Assembly (NCBI RefSeq): GCF_023973825.1
Contig: NC_090123.1
Coordinates: 1,161,501-1,225,500, forward strand
Reading direction: 5' to 3'
DNA length: 64,000 bases
Origin: Plasmodium brasilianum
Taxonomy: Eukaryota > Apicomplexa > Aconoidasida > Haemosporida > Plasmodiidae
The translations under genes were made by a program, and so were the position numbers. The notes beneath the pieces are model-generated. The model had not been told where the DNA came from. It saw only the letters and a list, made by a program, of their open reading frames with translations, and searched no databases. Shown here one piece after another: positions 48,534 to 60,942 of the stretch; positions within the stretch are counted from its first letter, which is position 1; every line of letters begins with the position of its first letter.

Positions 48534-49009
48534 CCATTCTTTATTATTTAATGGGTAAAATATATTTTATATTTATATATATTATGTAATATATATATAC
48601 TTAAGATGTAGTAGCATATAAATTGTAGTATTAAAATATGGTATATGAAATGATAATTAAAAAATATGTTTTCCTTTTTTTGGATAAATCGTAAATTACA
48701 TAAGTATATAAATGCATTAAATGTTATTATACTATTTTATGTATGTTTGGTTTGTATCTTTCTTTAAATATATATATATATATATAATATATATGTATAC
48801 ATAAAATAAATATTTTTATATGTATGTATTTTATCATAATCATCCATAGTATCGGCGCCTTAAATTTTTTTTTAATTTCAAATAAATGATAATAAGAGTG
48901 CAAAGGATCAATTATGGTGCATTACGGAAAAAAAAAAAAAAAAAATGTATATATATATATTATATAAATATACATAATAATACATGCATACCTAATACAT
49001 ACAAAAACA

Positions 49010-49095
49010 TACATATCATACAAATACATACATATCATACAAATACATACATATCATACAAATACATACATATCATACAAATACATACATATACA
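49010..49095. repeat. 19-bp AAATACATACATATCATAC repeat
   Basis: Four to five tandem copies, flanked on the left by related ACATACAAAAACATAC sequence. Confidence 0.85.
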
Positions 49096-49998
49096 AATAC
49101 ATATATATATATATAATAATACATAATAATACATAATAATACTTACAATAATGGTACTTATATATATACATATAACACTTTCTACCTTGCAAAAGATTTT
49201 TTATTTTACATATCCCATTATTAGGGTAATATTTCCCTTCCATAACTTTTAAAAAATTGTAAAATTAATATTTTCATAATAAAAGCTACAAAAAAGAAAA
49301 TAAGCAAACAAATAAATAATTAAAATAAATAAATATACATTATATGTACAGTAGAAGTACAGTACAGTACATACATTACATATACATTTATGTACAATTT
49401 TCTTAAAAAAATATTTTTCTAAAAAGAGGAAAACAAGTAAGAAGTTCAGTGTACATTTAAAATATTTGGAGTACATTAAAAACATAAAAAAATAAAGAAT
49501 TATATAATTCGCTATTGTATATATTTATACAAATATTTATACATATATTTATACATATATTTATACATATATTTATACATATATTTATATATATATATAT
49601 TATATATAAATATAATAAATGATATTACTAGTATTTCCGTTTTTTAAAAACCTAAAAAAAATAATTCTCATGCTAGGAAGGTGAGATTTCGAGTTTTTTT
49701 TAAATCCAAAAATAGATAAACTTTAAAAGAAAAATAATATATATAGAATATGCATAGTATATATATATATACATATATGTAAATCGCATATTATTATACT
49801 TATCGTGTTTATTAAAGTAAAAAATGTACATTTACTATATAATAATTTTGCATTTGTAATTTATTACTATATATAATATTCTTCTCACCGTGCACAGTGC
49901 CATTTTTTAATTTTTTTTTTATAAATTTGAAGAGCAAAAATTTATGTTTGATTTTTTTTTTTTTTTCAAGTATAAAAATATATATATATTATATATAT

Positions 49999-50085
49999 AT
50001 ATACATTTACATTTATATATACATTTACATTTATATATACATTTACATTTATATATACATGTACATTTATATATACATATACATT

Positions 50086-50092
<7 letters not shown>
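49999..50092. repeat. 18-bp TACATTTACATTTATATA repeat
   Basis: About five copies, with later units changed to TACATGTACATT and TACATATACATT, then passing into a TA run. Confidence 0.85.
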
Positions 50093-50125
<33 letters not shown>

Positions 50126-50309
50126 GTAATAACATTTTACCTTTAAACGTATTTTTATTATTTTATACGTATAAATTATTAAAATTTATTTATATATTTA
50201 TATTATATGTATACATATATAAATAAATAAATACTTATATTCAGATTGACGCCAGAAGTTTTGATTTTTTTAAAATATACTTATATATAATAATTTACAA
50301 TGTTCTGAT

Positions 50310-50367
<58 letters not shown>

Positions 50368-51190
50368 GTATATGTATATATAAATATAAATTTGTGTTTT
50401 ACTGTACATTTGTTACTATTATTTTCTGTATGAAATAATATTATACATATATTTATACTTATATGTAATATATATATGTAACTGCACGTATAATATTATT
50501 CATATATGTGTTTAACCATATGTATTAAAGATATATGAGTATTTATGTATAATTAAACAAATGTAATAATAATATGTGTATAGTAAGGTGTTTATATATA
50601 TATGTATATATAACTAGGTGCGATTAATGTATGTTTAAACTTTTTCTTTTGCATATTATAGTAAAATAAATAATAGTAATAATTAATAGAAAATTTTTAC
50701 GGTCAAACAAAGGGCGTTATGTGAACCATACATACATTCACATTTGCATGTACTTTACAGTTGCATATGTTCATGGAATAAAATTTTTAGGTTAACGTAA
50801 TTAGTCTTTTTTATTCGTTCACTGGGGTATTATTATGTATAATATATTATAGTACTTCAAATTAAAAAAAAGCCCATTTTTTTTTTTTTTTTTTTTTTTC
50901 TTCATCCCCGTTTAACGTGCCCTACTTTTTTTTTATTTTTTATATATAATCCTTCAACTTTTTTTCTTTTTTTTTTTTTTTTTTTTTAATTTTCGTTTTT
51001 AAAAGAAAGAAGACATTTTAAAAATTTTATTAATTATAGGAAAATAAAATATATTGCCGTAGGTTTACGTTCTTTTTTATTATTATTATTATTATTTATT
51101 TATTTTTTTTACAGCTTTAACGTAATGCGCTTTAGTATATATAATATATATATGTATACGAAGGTGTAGGTATGTAAACGTGTTTGTACA

Positions 51191-51226
<36 letters not shown>

Positions 51227-51389
51227 ATACATGTACGTTTATTCCCATATATGTTTATATATATATATACACTGTGTATTGTGTATATGTATATGTGCAT
51301 AGCGCTTTGAGGTGCGTTGTATATATATATATGAAGACGATTAGCCAAAACTACGCAAAAAGTTAGGTTCCATTCCCATATATCATAAA

Positions 51390-54300
51390 ATGATACTGTC
51401 AAATAAATTTGTAGTATTTCTTTATTTGGTACTTGTTTTTGTATATTTAAATTTTGAGTCAGTAGAGTTAAAATTAAACAATATAGTTAACAATGACGAT
51501 CCAAATAGATTTTTAAATATTACCTTTGGAGATGATTCACGCATGCCTGGCAACATGAACAATGGGATCATAGAAGGCGATGATATATCGAAGGAGGACA
51601 AAGAGGAAAAAAACGATCAAGATGACAAAAATATGGAAAATACGGAACATATCAAACATAATGAACATGACGAAGTAAACAAAAACAATCAAATTTTGAA
51701 AAATGACCAAGAGTCCCAAGGTCAGAGTAATGAGGCAAAAAATTCTGAACATGGTCAGGCCGAAAAAATGGAAGAATCAAAAGAGGAGAAGGAAATGAAC
51801 TACAGTGCAGGTGATGGGATAGAAGTTAGATTTGTCCCTAAGGATATTGACTCTGTGAAGAGCAATGTCAACCAGAACGTTGATGGTACTAGCGGCAGTG
51901 AGGAAGAGAACTACAAGGTTACTAACGAAATGAAGGAAAGCAAGTCCGTAGAAGAGAAAAAGAATGATGAAGTGGATGAGTTAATGAACGAGGAGGATAA
52001 AGATGCAGACAATAATGTTGACATTATTGACAATGATGACGACGATGATGACGATGATGATGATGATGATGATAATGATAATGAGGATGGAAATAAGGAC
52101 GAAGTGAAGGACGAAAGCGATGAATATGCAAAGGAGCAGCAGATGGGTGGAAAGATAACCACTACAACAATAGCTAATAAAGATAGCTTTGAAAAAGAAG
52201 AGGAAAACAAAAAATTGATGGAAAGGAAATCCATTATGAATAATGGAGTAAATAATTTAGAAAAACAGATGAATATAGATAAAACATGGAATAATTTATT
52301 TCTTTTATTTAAGAAAACAAAACCACAGTTGAATAATATAAATTATTTTAGAAAAGAGGTACAAAATGAATTGGCTTATAGAAATGGATTATATTTTTCA
52401 ACGACAAGTGTAAAAGAATATAATAAGCATGTAGATCCAAATAAACATGCATACATTAAGTTACCTGATGATACAATGGTATTAGTAGTAACAGCAAATA
52501 AATTATTTTTTCAAGATTTAGTTTATTCAAGTAATAAGTATATAGCTATTAAAAGGAAATTTACATTTTTAATGAATACTATAATACATAATTTAAAAAA
52601 TAAATTTTTTTTTAAAAATTATGATTATCAGTATTTATATAAAGATGATTGCTTTGCATATGATCATACCAAGAAATTGTTAGATATGAGTCTACTAGGA
52701 GAATTATCCAAAGTTACGCAACCCATATATATTGATGATATGAAAAGTAGAAAAGTAGACATGCATAAACTTTATGGAGGTTGGTTTCATTTCCTAGGTA
52801 TTATGGTTGTAAAGGGTTATACATATAAACCAGTTGAATATGATTTAGAAAAAGTAAATGTTATACCAGCACATCAAATAGAGCAATTCAAACAAAAAGT
52901 TAATCAAAAACATGATGGATTTAATAATGGTTATGTAGTAGGCTTGTGGAGAGATTTCCCAGGAAACAAGTATGCTAATTGGAGGTATTCAGTGGAGTTG
53001 TTCTTATGGGATTTGTTGAATGTTTTACCACATGAGTTACCCCATCCAGCTGACCTTATCATGACCTACAATAGGGGAAGCATTGAGGAAGTGAGTGGAT
53101 ATAGGATTAGGAGTGATAAGACTAGTGACGATCATAATGCAGGAGAAAATGCAGTTAACGTAGTAGCGGAAGGTACACCTGATGCAACGAATACTTCACT
53201 AGGAGAGCATGAATTGAAAGAAAAGGATGAGGGAAACGAGAAAAAAATATTAAGTTATTCGAAAGACGAAATAGAAAATTGGCATGAAACAATTAAAAGT
53301 AAGATAAGCACTAACTACAAAGGGTTTGAAGTAGTGATGGTATCAGTTAAGGATTATATGAATACATTAGGATATAACAATGATAATATTCTTTCAAAAT
53401 ATTACAATGTAAAAAATAAAAATGGTTATATATTTTTAATCTTATTGAATAAAGATTTTTTCGTTGATGAGTTTGTAAAGAATGAAAATTATGAAGAAGC
53501 CAAGAAGAATTACTTTACAAACAAAATGAATGAAATAATAGAAAGACTACAAAAAATTTTAGATGCATTAAAGGAAGAGATATATCCTAATGATGATAAT
53601 ATTCAACCAGTTGTTACTCTTTATAATTATCTATCTGATGAAGCAAATTATGAAAAGTTAAATCCACATATAATAAGTGAAATTGCTGGTATTACTAAAC
53701 ACTTAAAGTGCGATAACCTGATCCATGATGATGTTAGTTGTTTGAAAGATATATCTATGCATTACAAATATGGAGGTTGGTTTGAATTTGGTGCAGCTAT
53801 ATATGTAAAGAATGTTAACTTTGTTAATGTAAACTATGAAAAACATGATGATATAATAAAAAAAGAACATGAAAATGCAATTTTGGTACAAGCGAATGGA
53901 AATTATCAGTCTGCTTGTTTATGGAAAGATTTACCTGATAAAAACATGGCTCCTTATAGATACCCTCTTGAAATTTTCGCTAAAGAAAATTCTCAGCTTA
54001 ACATTCTGAATGTGCAAGATATACACCCTTTTGTATTAGTGGATCTCCTGAACAAAGGATTGCAGGTTATGAAGCATCAGTCGGAAAAGACCCCCACGTT
54101 TGTTAGTGTTAGCCGTAGTGGTAGCAACAGTGGTAGCGGTAGTAACGATGAGTCTAGCAAACCTGACAGGTTGTACCAGAGCAACTTCAGCCATATTATG
54201 AACAAGTGCAGGAAACCTGAACGTGCAGGCCATGAGGAGGAGGGAACTCACGCTTTGGACGACTTGGAGAACGTGGAGAATGATCTCATAACATCTGTTT

Positions 54301-55133
54301 TGAATGTTGAAAATAATAGGATGAACAACAACAGCTTGCATGGTAATAGTGTAGAGGACAATAATAATTATGGAAGTAGTAGTAGTAGTAGTAGTAGTGG
54401 TATTGTCGGTAGTAAGGACAACAAAAATTTTGATGAAAACGAGTATATTTTTGAGAATGTAGGAAAGCAGGATGATGACAAGATATATGAGGAGGATACA
54501 GAATATGGAGGAACAGACAGTACAACAGATATAGATAAGGATAGTTACATTGAAGTAAATGAGGGAGCAGAAACTAGCAAAAAAAATAATATTGTACAGT
54601 TGCATTTCAGGTTTGGAGGTAAGAATGACGCACGTAGTAGCGGCAGAGGGGAAGGAGAAAGTACGAACAGTAATAATAGTAGTGGTAGCAGTAGCTCTGT
54701 TGATGGAGTAGAAGAAAAGAAGAATTCCGTACTCAACGATATTGAAGCCGAATATAATGATGACTTACAAGAAGCAAAAATTGTGGGGAATAATGCAGAA
54801 AGTATCAACGACTTAAGTCCAAAACCTGATGATGATGACGACGACGATGATGACGATGATGATGAAGACGATTACTTTTCAACAAGCAATTACATAAATA
54901 AAGGAATCGTTAGTGCACAATCCGTTGAAGATTTTAATTCTAAAATATACTTATTTCTCGTTATTTGCCTTATATGTATTTGTATTGCCTTACTTGTAAG
55001 TATTTCATTAAGATTATACGCTACAGTTGTGAAAAGAAAAACTAGCGATAGAAACAGAGTAGTATTATCCTTCAAGGATAAAGAAGAAATGCCCGTAGTT
55101 CAGGGTATCCCTGCCCCATGGTTGAGCGAATAA
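51390..55133 (+). CDS. Large type I membrane protein with a duplicated ectodomain, unknown function
   Basis: I do not recognise this 1,247-residue single-exon protein. Residues 1-24 are a signal peptide (KFVVFLYLVLVFVYLNF). Residues 60-280 are charged and repetitive with a poly-Asp tract. Two related domains follow, about 320-560 and 640-900. Each has, in order: a (L/V)-x-x-SVK-(E/D)-Y motif, a strand followed by FF-x-(D)-x-(F/V)V, a YGGWF-x-F motif (residues about 460 and 793), and LW(R/K)D(F/L)P ... (W/Y)RY ... E(L/I)F (about 519 and 844). A Ser/Gly-rich and Asp-rich linker follows (another poly-Asp near 1150-1165), then one membrane segment near 1186-1208 (LFLVICLICICIALLVSISL) and a 38-residue tail ending PAPWLSE. 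The domain layout suggests a secreted-pathway surface or apical organelle protein. The Trp near the end of an acidic-containing tail recalls TRAP-family tails; this is only an analogy. Confidence 0.88.
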   Translation: MILSNKFVVFLYLVLVFVYLNFESVELKLNNIVNNDDPNRFLNITFGDDSRMPGNMNNGIIEGDDISKEDKEEKNDQDDKNMENTEHIKHNEHDEVNKNNQILKNDQESQGQSNEAKNSEHGQAEKMEESKEEKEMNYSAGDGIEVRFVPKDIDSVKSNVNQNVDGTSGSEEENYKVTNEMKESKSVEEKKNDEVDELMNEEDKDADNNVDIIDNDDDDDDDDDDDDDNDNEDGNKDEVKDESDEYAKEQQMGGKITTTTIANKDSFEKEEENKKLMERKSIMNNGVNNLEKQMNIDKTWNNLFLLFKKTKPQLNNINYFRKEVQNELAYRNGLYFSTTSVKEYNKHVDPNKHAYIKLPDDTMVLVVTANKLFFQDLVYSSNKYIAIKRKFTFLMNTIIHNLKNKFFFKNYDYQYLYKDDCFAYDHTKKLLDMSLLGELSKVTQPIYIDDMKSRKVDMHKLYGGWFHFLGIMVVKGYTYKPVEYDLEKVNVIPAHQIEQFKQKVNQKHDGFNNGYVVGLWRDFPGNKYANWRYSVELFLWDLLNVLPHELPHPADLIMTYNRGSIEEVSGYRIRSDKTSDDHNAGENAVNVVAEGTPDATNTSLGEHELKEKDEGNEKKILSYSKDEIENWHETIKSKISTNYKGFEVVMVSVKDYMNTLGYNNDNILSKYYNVKNKNGYIFLILLNKDFFVDEFVKNENYEEAKKNYFTNKMNEIIERLQKILDALKEEIYPNDDNIQPVVTLYNYLSDEANYEKLNPHIISEIAGITKHLKCDNLIHDDVSCLKDISMHYKYGGWFEFGAAIYVKNVNFVNVNYEKHDDIIKKEHENAILVQANGNYQSACLWKDLPDKNMAPYRYPLEIFAKENSQLNILNVQDIHPFVLVDLLNKGLQVMKHQSEKTPTFVSVSRSGSNSGSGSNDESSKPDRLYQSNFSHIMNKCRKPERAGHEEEGTHALDDLENVENDLITSVLNVENNRMNNNSLHGNSVEDNNNYGSSSSSSSSGIVGSKDNKNFDENEYIFENVGKQDDDKIYEEDTEYGGTDSTTDIDKDSYIEVNEGAETSKKNNIVQLHFRFGGKNDARSSGRGEGESTNSNNSSGSSSSVDGVEEKKNSVLNDIEAEYNDDLQEAKIVGNNAESINDLSPKPDDDDDDDDDDDDEDDYFSTSNYINKGIVSAQSVEDFNSKIYLFLVICLICICIALLVSISLRLYATVVKRKTSDRNRVVLSFKDKEEMPVVQGIPAPWLSE

Positions 55134-55575
55134 TTTTTTCTAAGGTTAACAAAAGTAACTTAAGATGCACAAAAAAACTCGTAGAAAAATAATGACCTGA
55201 ACAGTACATACAAAAAATGCGCTGCACAACAAAAGTGATATAGTGCCCTAGCAAAAAAAAAAAAAATAAATAAGTTCGAACTCTATCTGTACTATATGTT
55301 ATTATTCAATGCACTAAAATGATGCAGAAATGAATAAAAAAAAAAAAATAAATAACTCCCCCCCCCCCACTTATCTGTATATTTTTTATGTATCATAGTG
55401 CATATATATATATATGTATATGTATATATATTACATATATTATTTACGTATTTATGCAAATTTTTAATTCAGTCAGACCGCAATACCATATAGCCTTTAT
55501 GTGTATTTATTAAGGGGATATGAAATATGATTTCTCACGGTTTACGTGTTTTATATTTTTCCGCGATATCTATGC

Positions 55576-55607
<32 letters not shown>

Positions 55608-56813
55608 GTGCATTTATAATATGTGTACCGTACGCCCTTTCTTTATTTTACTTATTATTTTTTTTTTTTAATTTTTTTTTTTTTCCCTTTTTATCATTGT
55701 AATAACGCACGATGATAATATCTCATTATTTTTTTATTATAATCAACGCGTAACATTTTTGGTATTCAACTGATTTATTTCTTTTCCTTTTTCTTTTCTT
55801 TTCCTTTCTTTTTTTTTTTTTTAAATTAAATGAAACTCACCTCATGATCCAGATAAGTAGAAGAAATTATATAATTGATAATTTTGTTTGTTCGATTTAA
55901 TTTTTTACTAATAACGCAAACATGCTAGAAAAAAAAAGAAAAAATATATATTTTATATGTATATCATATATATATGTGTGTATACGTATTTGTATATGTA
56001 CGTATTATGCACTTATGAGAACACTTATTTCTGTTCCTGCACAGTCTCACTTGTACTGAGGCAAAATTAACACGTTTTCATCATGTGAGAGTCGGTTTAT
56101 ATTTCAAAAATTTTTCCATTTTTTCCATTTTTCGGACTTTTCCATTTTCTTTTTTTTAATTGAATCATAACACCCTTTAGGTTTCTTTATAGCAAGATTT
56201 TTTCTGGAACAAGCAAATATGGTGCATACAAACATATATGCACGTACACATACATATGCACATACAAACAAAAACAAAAAAAAAAAAAAAAGAAAGAGGT
56301 AAATAGAATGGTAAAAAAAAAGTAATTTCCCTTGTTCAGCTTACTACTATACTATGCAGTATACTTATAAATGCATTGCTCATAAAGAGATGTACTCGCA
56401 TGAAATTAAATAAAATTGTGTAAAATAATTAATGTAAAAATTTGAATGAAACAGAAATGGGGAGTGATAGGATAAAAATAGTGTTTACAATAAGTGTGCA
56501 CTTATGGCGCGTACTCGTGTAGTGGGTTATCAGCATTTCCGCTTACCCGTACCTACGCATTTCACGCATTTTATTTACAAAGAACATATATTCATATATA
56601 TATAACACCATCAGGTGATAGGCGCGGTATATTTAAAAAGAAGCTTTTTCTTATGCAGAAGAAAAAAAGGAAATAATCGAAATTGTTTTATAAAACGAGG
56701 AGTTGTAATTGATACGCCTTTAGAAAAGATGAAAAACGTGCGTACCGTCAGGTATATGTATATATATGTCCATATTTATCCCTCAACCCCATTTTCCCAA
56801 TTTCGACGGGACC
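55134..56813. other. Convergent intergenic region
   Basis: About 1.7 kb between two 3' ends. It contains A runs (55252-55266, 55338-55350), a C10 run near 55361-55370, TA microsatellites, T-rich blocks (55655-55690, 55800-55825) and no supported gene. Confidence 0.6.
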
Positions 56814-59800
56814 CTATGAATACTCATTTTTCCATTCCTCCATTGACACATACGAAACTGAGAAGTTACAATTATTTAAGAACCACTCTCTCATTGACTC
56901 ATACGGTTTTAAGCAAGTGCTTACTTGATTGTCATAAACAAACATTTCTTTTTCCTCCTGAACAGTATTAACTGTGTTCTGTTTACCCTTTTGGCTACTG
57001 TTCCCTCCTACCACTGCTTTGTTCTTTATTGAAGAATAGCGGTCGAAAAAATTAGTTACTCGAATATTTTTTAAATGCATGCTTTCCAATTTGTCAATTA
57101 TGAATAAAGCCTTTTTTATTCCCCCATCGGTGCGCGTTTGTGTGTGAACAGCATTTTTATTATCGCTTCTCGTTATTACAATGTCAATTAGGTAAGGGGA
57201 ATTAAAATATTTTAAAAAATGCGCAATTTTTTTTTTCCTGAGCAGGTCAGAAAAAAAATAAATAAATTGTTGGCTAGCTCTTGTCTGATCATTTTTAATA
57301 TTTTCCTTTAAATCATTATTATGATATTCTTTTTTTATATATTTACAAAAATAAAATAAATCGTCAGGTAGTCTTTTGTCCATTTTTATATATAACATTT
57401 GCATTACCTGAGAAATGATAATCAATAATTCAAAGCTTCCTTTTTTCTTTATTTTTTCATTTTCTTCATTTAACACTTTCATTCCTCCTTTCATTTTATT
57501 GCAAAACATGACCAACATATTTTCCAGTAAGTCCGTATTACTCTTTTTATTTTTTAAAACAATTTCTACAAAATAAAAAGAGATGACTGAAAATGCACAA
57601 TGTGGTAAATAAAAGTCAGGTATATTTGTTATATTATTTTTCGCTATTGTTAACAAATAGCTATATGTTATTCGTATTAACGAGTCAGGTAAATATGCAA
57701 TATAAGAAGTCATATGGTCAGAAAAAAACTGAATAAGAATTATTACATGATTTTCATTAAATAGATTTAAATTTTTATGCACAAAGTTTATGGCATATTG
57801 TAAAAATTCTAAATTTGTAAGTTTCATATTTATAAATCCTTTTAAAAGGTATACGAACGTGTCAATAGGAAGAGATAATTTGGGGATATTCTTATTCAAA
57901 GAAGTTATTTCACTAGTAATAAAAAGGGGGATGTTTACTACTCCGTTTGCTATGCCAATTTCATTGTTTATTACAGTTTGTCCATTCGATGAACTGGCGC
58001 CACTATGTATTATATCTGTGCTACACGGCTTTTCCTTTTTTTCATTCGCTTTTTCTTTCCACCTGTCCGAAGCAAAATTATGGGCAATTTTTTTTACCTC
58101 CTTTGTATCAACTTCATTTTTTGTAATATGTAAGGACTCAGTGTTTTTACAAATCGAATGGGAATATAGTATCTCACCACAATTTATATATCCTGAAGAA
58201 TTGTTATGATTTTTATGTTCCCCCTCCATGCCCTCCTGTTCAAGCAAAAATTTATTATATTTATGGGGAATTCCTCTATTAGTGTCTACCCTCTTATCAG
58301 ACAAGTCAAAAGGAAAATAATAGTTTTCCCTATTCAGTATAAGATATAATACATACTCTGTAAAAAATGCGAACATGTTAGTTTTTTTTATGCACACATC
58401 GTGAAGACACGTTTCACTTTTTGGATCCTTTAAGAAATGATTATAATGATAAATTAAATGGAAAAAATGAACCAAATTTTCATTTGATAGTTGACCAATT
58501 TGGTTAACTACATTTTGAAAGGATAAAAAAAAAAAAAAAAATCCATATCTTTGTAATTTAATGCAGACATATGTTTTAACATGTAAATGACGTAACTTAT
58601 ATTATTCCTCGTTTTGATATACTTTTTAAGATAATTAATAATTTGATGAAAAACTGTAAAGTTAATTTTGTTTATTGGAACTAATGCTTGTAATAAGTTA
58701 ATTATAACTGTTGGATGAATACAATTCTTTATATTATTTTTTAAATAAAGAAATAAATTCTTAAAAACCCTATCCTTGCAAGAAAAATATGAACAAGCAA
58801 TAATTACTTCTATAATAAATTCAACAGGCCACGAAAAGTTTAACATATAAGAAATTCTTCTAATTAATCTCCTAACCGTTTTTTCGTTTTCTATTTCTAA
58901 GTATTGTCTGTTTAAACTAAATAATATTAAAGCTCTAGCATGGTAACCATATTTCATAATGTTAATATATTTATCTGTTTCGTTAATAAATCTTTTTATC
59001 AGATTTTTATTATTTATATTAAAAATTGTGTAGAATTCAAAAACGTCCACTAAATTATAATATTTAAACTCATGTAAATTCTTCTTCAATTCTTTATTCA
59101 GTACAGCAACGAACGAGCTCTTTCTTATTAAATCCTTAAAATTTGCTTGCTCTTTGCACTTTTCACTCATATCAGATTGTAACATACTTCTCTTTACGTC
59201 CTCTATAGACCTTTTCAACTTGTTACTATAACACCTCTCTCCGTGAATATATCCAGGTATTTCTTTCTCCTTTTCGGTTTCTTTCTTCACATTATGCAGT
59301 TCCTTACCATTGGATGCCCCCACTGAGGGAATGTGTTTTCCCGAAATGGACGTCTGGGTAAACTTTTCCTCGTGCGGTAAATGGTGTAAGGATAGGGGGT
59401 CAGAAAAGATAACACTCTTGCACACATACCGCTTGATTAGCCTAACCACGTAGCTGTTACAGTTTCTGTTACTACTACTGCTGCTGATGCTGGTAACAGC
59501 GTTGCATGAGAGGGAAAGGCGGAATAGAGTCTTACTCAAATATTTGCATATATATGTTATATCATGCTCAGTAAAATTATGGTAGTTCACTGATATTGTA
59601 TCATCAATGTAGTTGAAAATGTACTCATTAAAATATAAGTATTTATCATTTATGCATAGTATTTCTATAATTTGTTGTTCATTCAGAACTATTCGATTTG
59701 TCAAATTGTTAAGCACTCTGTTGTATTCATCTCTTAATTTGTTAAACTCCCACCTGGCACCACTAGTGGGGCTAGAGTTACTAATGTTATCATTGTCGCT

Positions 59801-60601
59801 GCTATCTGCACTTCTATTAATATTATTTTCCCCCCTTCGAGGAAATGCTAAACAGTTCAACCCGATATGATGAAAGAATTCTAAAATATAGATGAAATTG
59901 GACTCATTCAGAATGAGACTGCCCCCTTTTCCATCGATCGAAGTCTGATTTACTCTGTTTAAAAAATCCTCTTCAATTGTGTAATTCCTAATATTCTTTT
60001 TGTTCATATAAATACATAATTTTAAAAAATTAGAACTGTTCATATATTTTACTAAACTTTTATTTTCTTTTTTGTTAATGAAATAGTATAGCTTTTTCAT
60101 ATGTATAAAAGTTAAGGGTACATCGTCCAACATATATATGTTTCGTTTCAATGTTTTATTGTTATGACTGTTGTTCATATATGCTCCTTCTATTTCACCC
60201 TTTACAAATGGGAAAGGATTTTCCATTGGAATGTTCTCCTTGTTCTTGTTTTTTAAATCAAAAGAAAAGTAATTACCATGGGCTTCAATTTCTTCATATG
60301 GATGGTGTCCAACAAGATTAGCAGCTCTATCTACAAAATCATCAAGTAGGAGTGCATCCTCTGTTGAAGTACTATTTCTAACCAGGGGATAATATTCCTT
60401 AAAATGTTTGTTCCTTCTATTCAGATGAAGAATTTCCATCTTCATCTTTTTATTTAATTTCTCTTTTCTAAATTTTGCTCGACTCTTTCTTTCATAAAGG
60501 GGAATAGTATGCTCTACTCTAGAACTAGAACTAGAACTAGCGGAATGATAGCATTTAATGTTTTTCATAAGGCACAAAGAATTGACTAAGAGGAGCTTCA
60601 T
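56814..60601 (-). CDS. Long organellar-type helical protein with degenerate RAP-like C-terminus; poly-T frameshift
   Basis: Two frames that belong together: 60601-58508 and then 58475-56814 in the adjacent frame. They meet at a T17 run (58525-58541, minus strand). The second frame reads back without a stop to that run (FLSFQNVVNQIGQLSNENLV). Adding one T gives exactly 1,263 codons (1,262 residues), so I treat it as one gene with a homopolymer error. I chose Met 60601 (MKLLLVNSLCLMKNIKCYHS, then a Ser run) because it looks like a mitochondrial presequence; the frame is open to Met 60703. Much of residues 200-700 and 790-1,060 is helical-repeat-like, as in proteins upstream of RAP domains. The C-terminus has PYLIDIVI, then an insert, then REWFLNNCNFSVSYV and WKN near the stop, resembling the strands of the RAP domain found at 41550-43909. 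Confidence 0.75.
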
Positions 60602-60894
60602 CTTTTCCGCTTTGCAAGAGGGGGTATTTATAATACCCACGCGTGTGTGTAAATATACGTAACATACATGCGTACGTATATATTTATACATATGTAGGTA
60701 CATGTATATGTACGTATGTATATGTACGTATAATGCGTGGGATAAAAGTCATAACAATCTTTTGCAAAAAAATGTAGAAATTAAGAAATTAAAAAAATAA
60801 ACAGGGAGAAGCGGAAGCATTTTTTTTGCATTTTTTTCAATTTTTTCTTTTAAGTGGATTAAATGTTTTGAAAATTGTTCACAAACGGGGAATA

Positions 60895-60942
<48 letters not shown>

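Larger units (their letters stand above)
46699..51389. other. 4.7-kb gene-poor A+T-rich gap upstream of the type I membrane protein gene
   Basis: Between two plus-strand genes. It contains TA runs (46733-46802, 50315-50360), very long T runs (46872-46890, 47130-47185), an 18-bp repeat (48117-48378), a 19-bp repeat (49010-49095), another 18-bp repeat (49999-50092) and T runs at 50878-50899 and 50971-50987. Short open frames are all repeat-derived. It includes the long 5' region of the 51390 gene; long upstream regions are common for stage-regulated Plasmodium genes. As an alternative candidate for the centromere it is weaker than the 8-kb gap because it is shorter. Confidence 0.5.

Noticed and set aside
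48100..48537. Long Phe/Leu/Ile-rich frames on the minus strand resembling membrane proteins
   Set aside because: They are translations of the 18-bp minisatellite; the same DNA is open on both strands.
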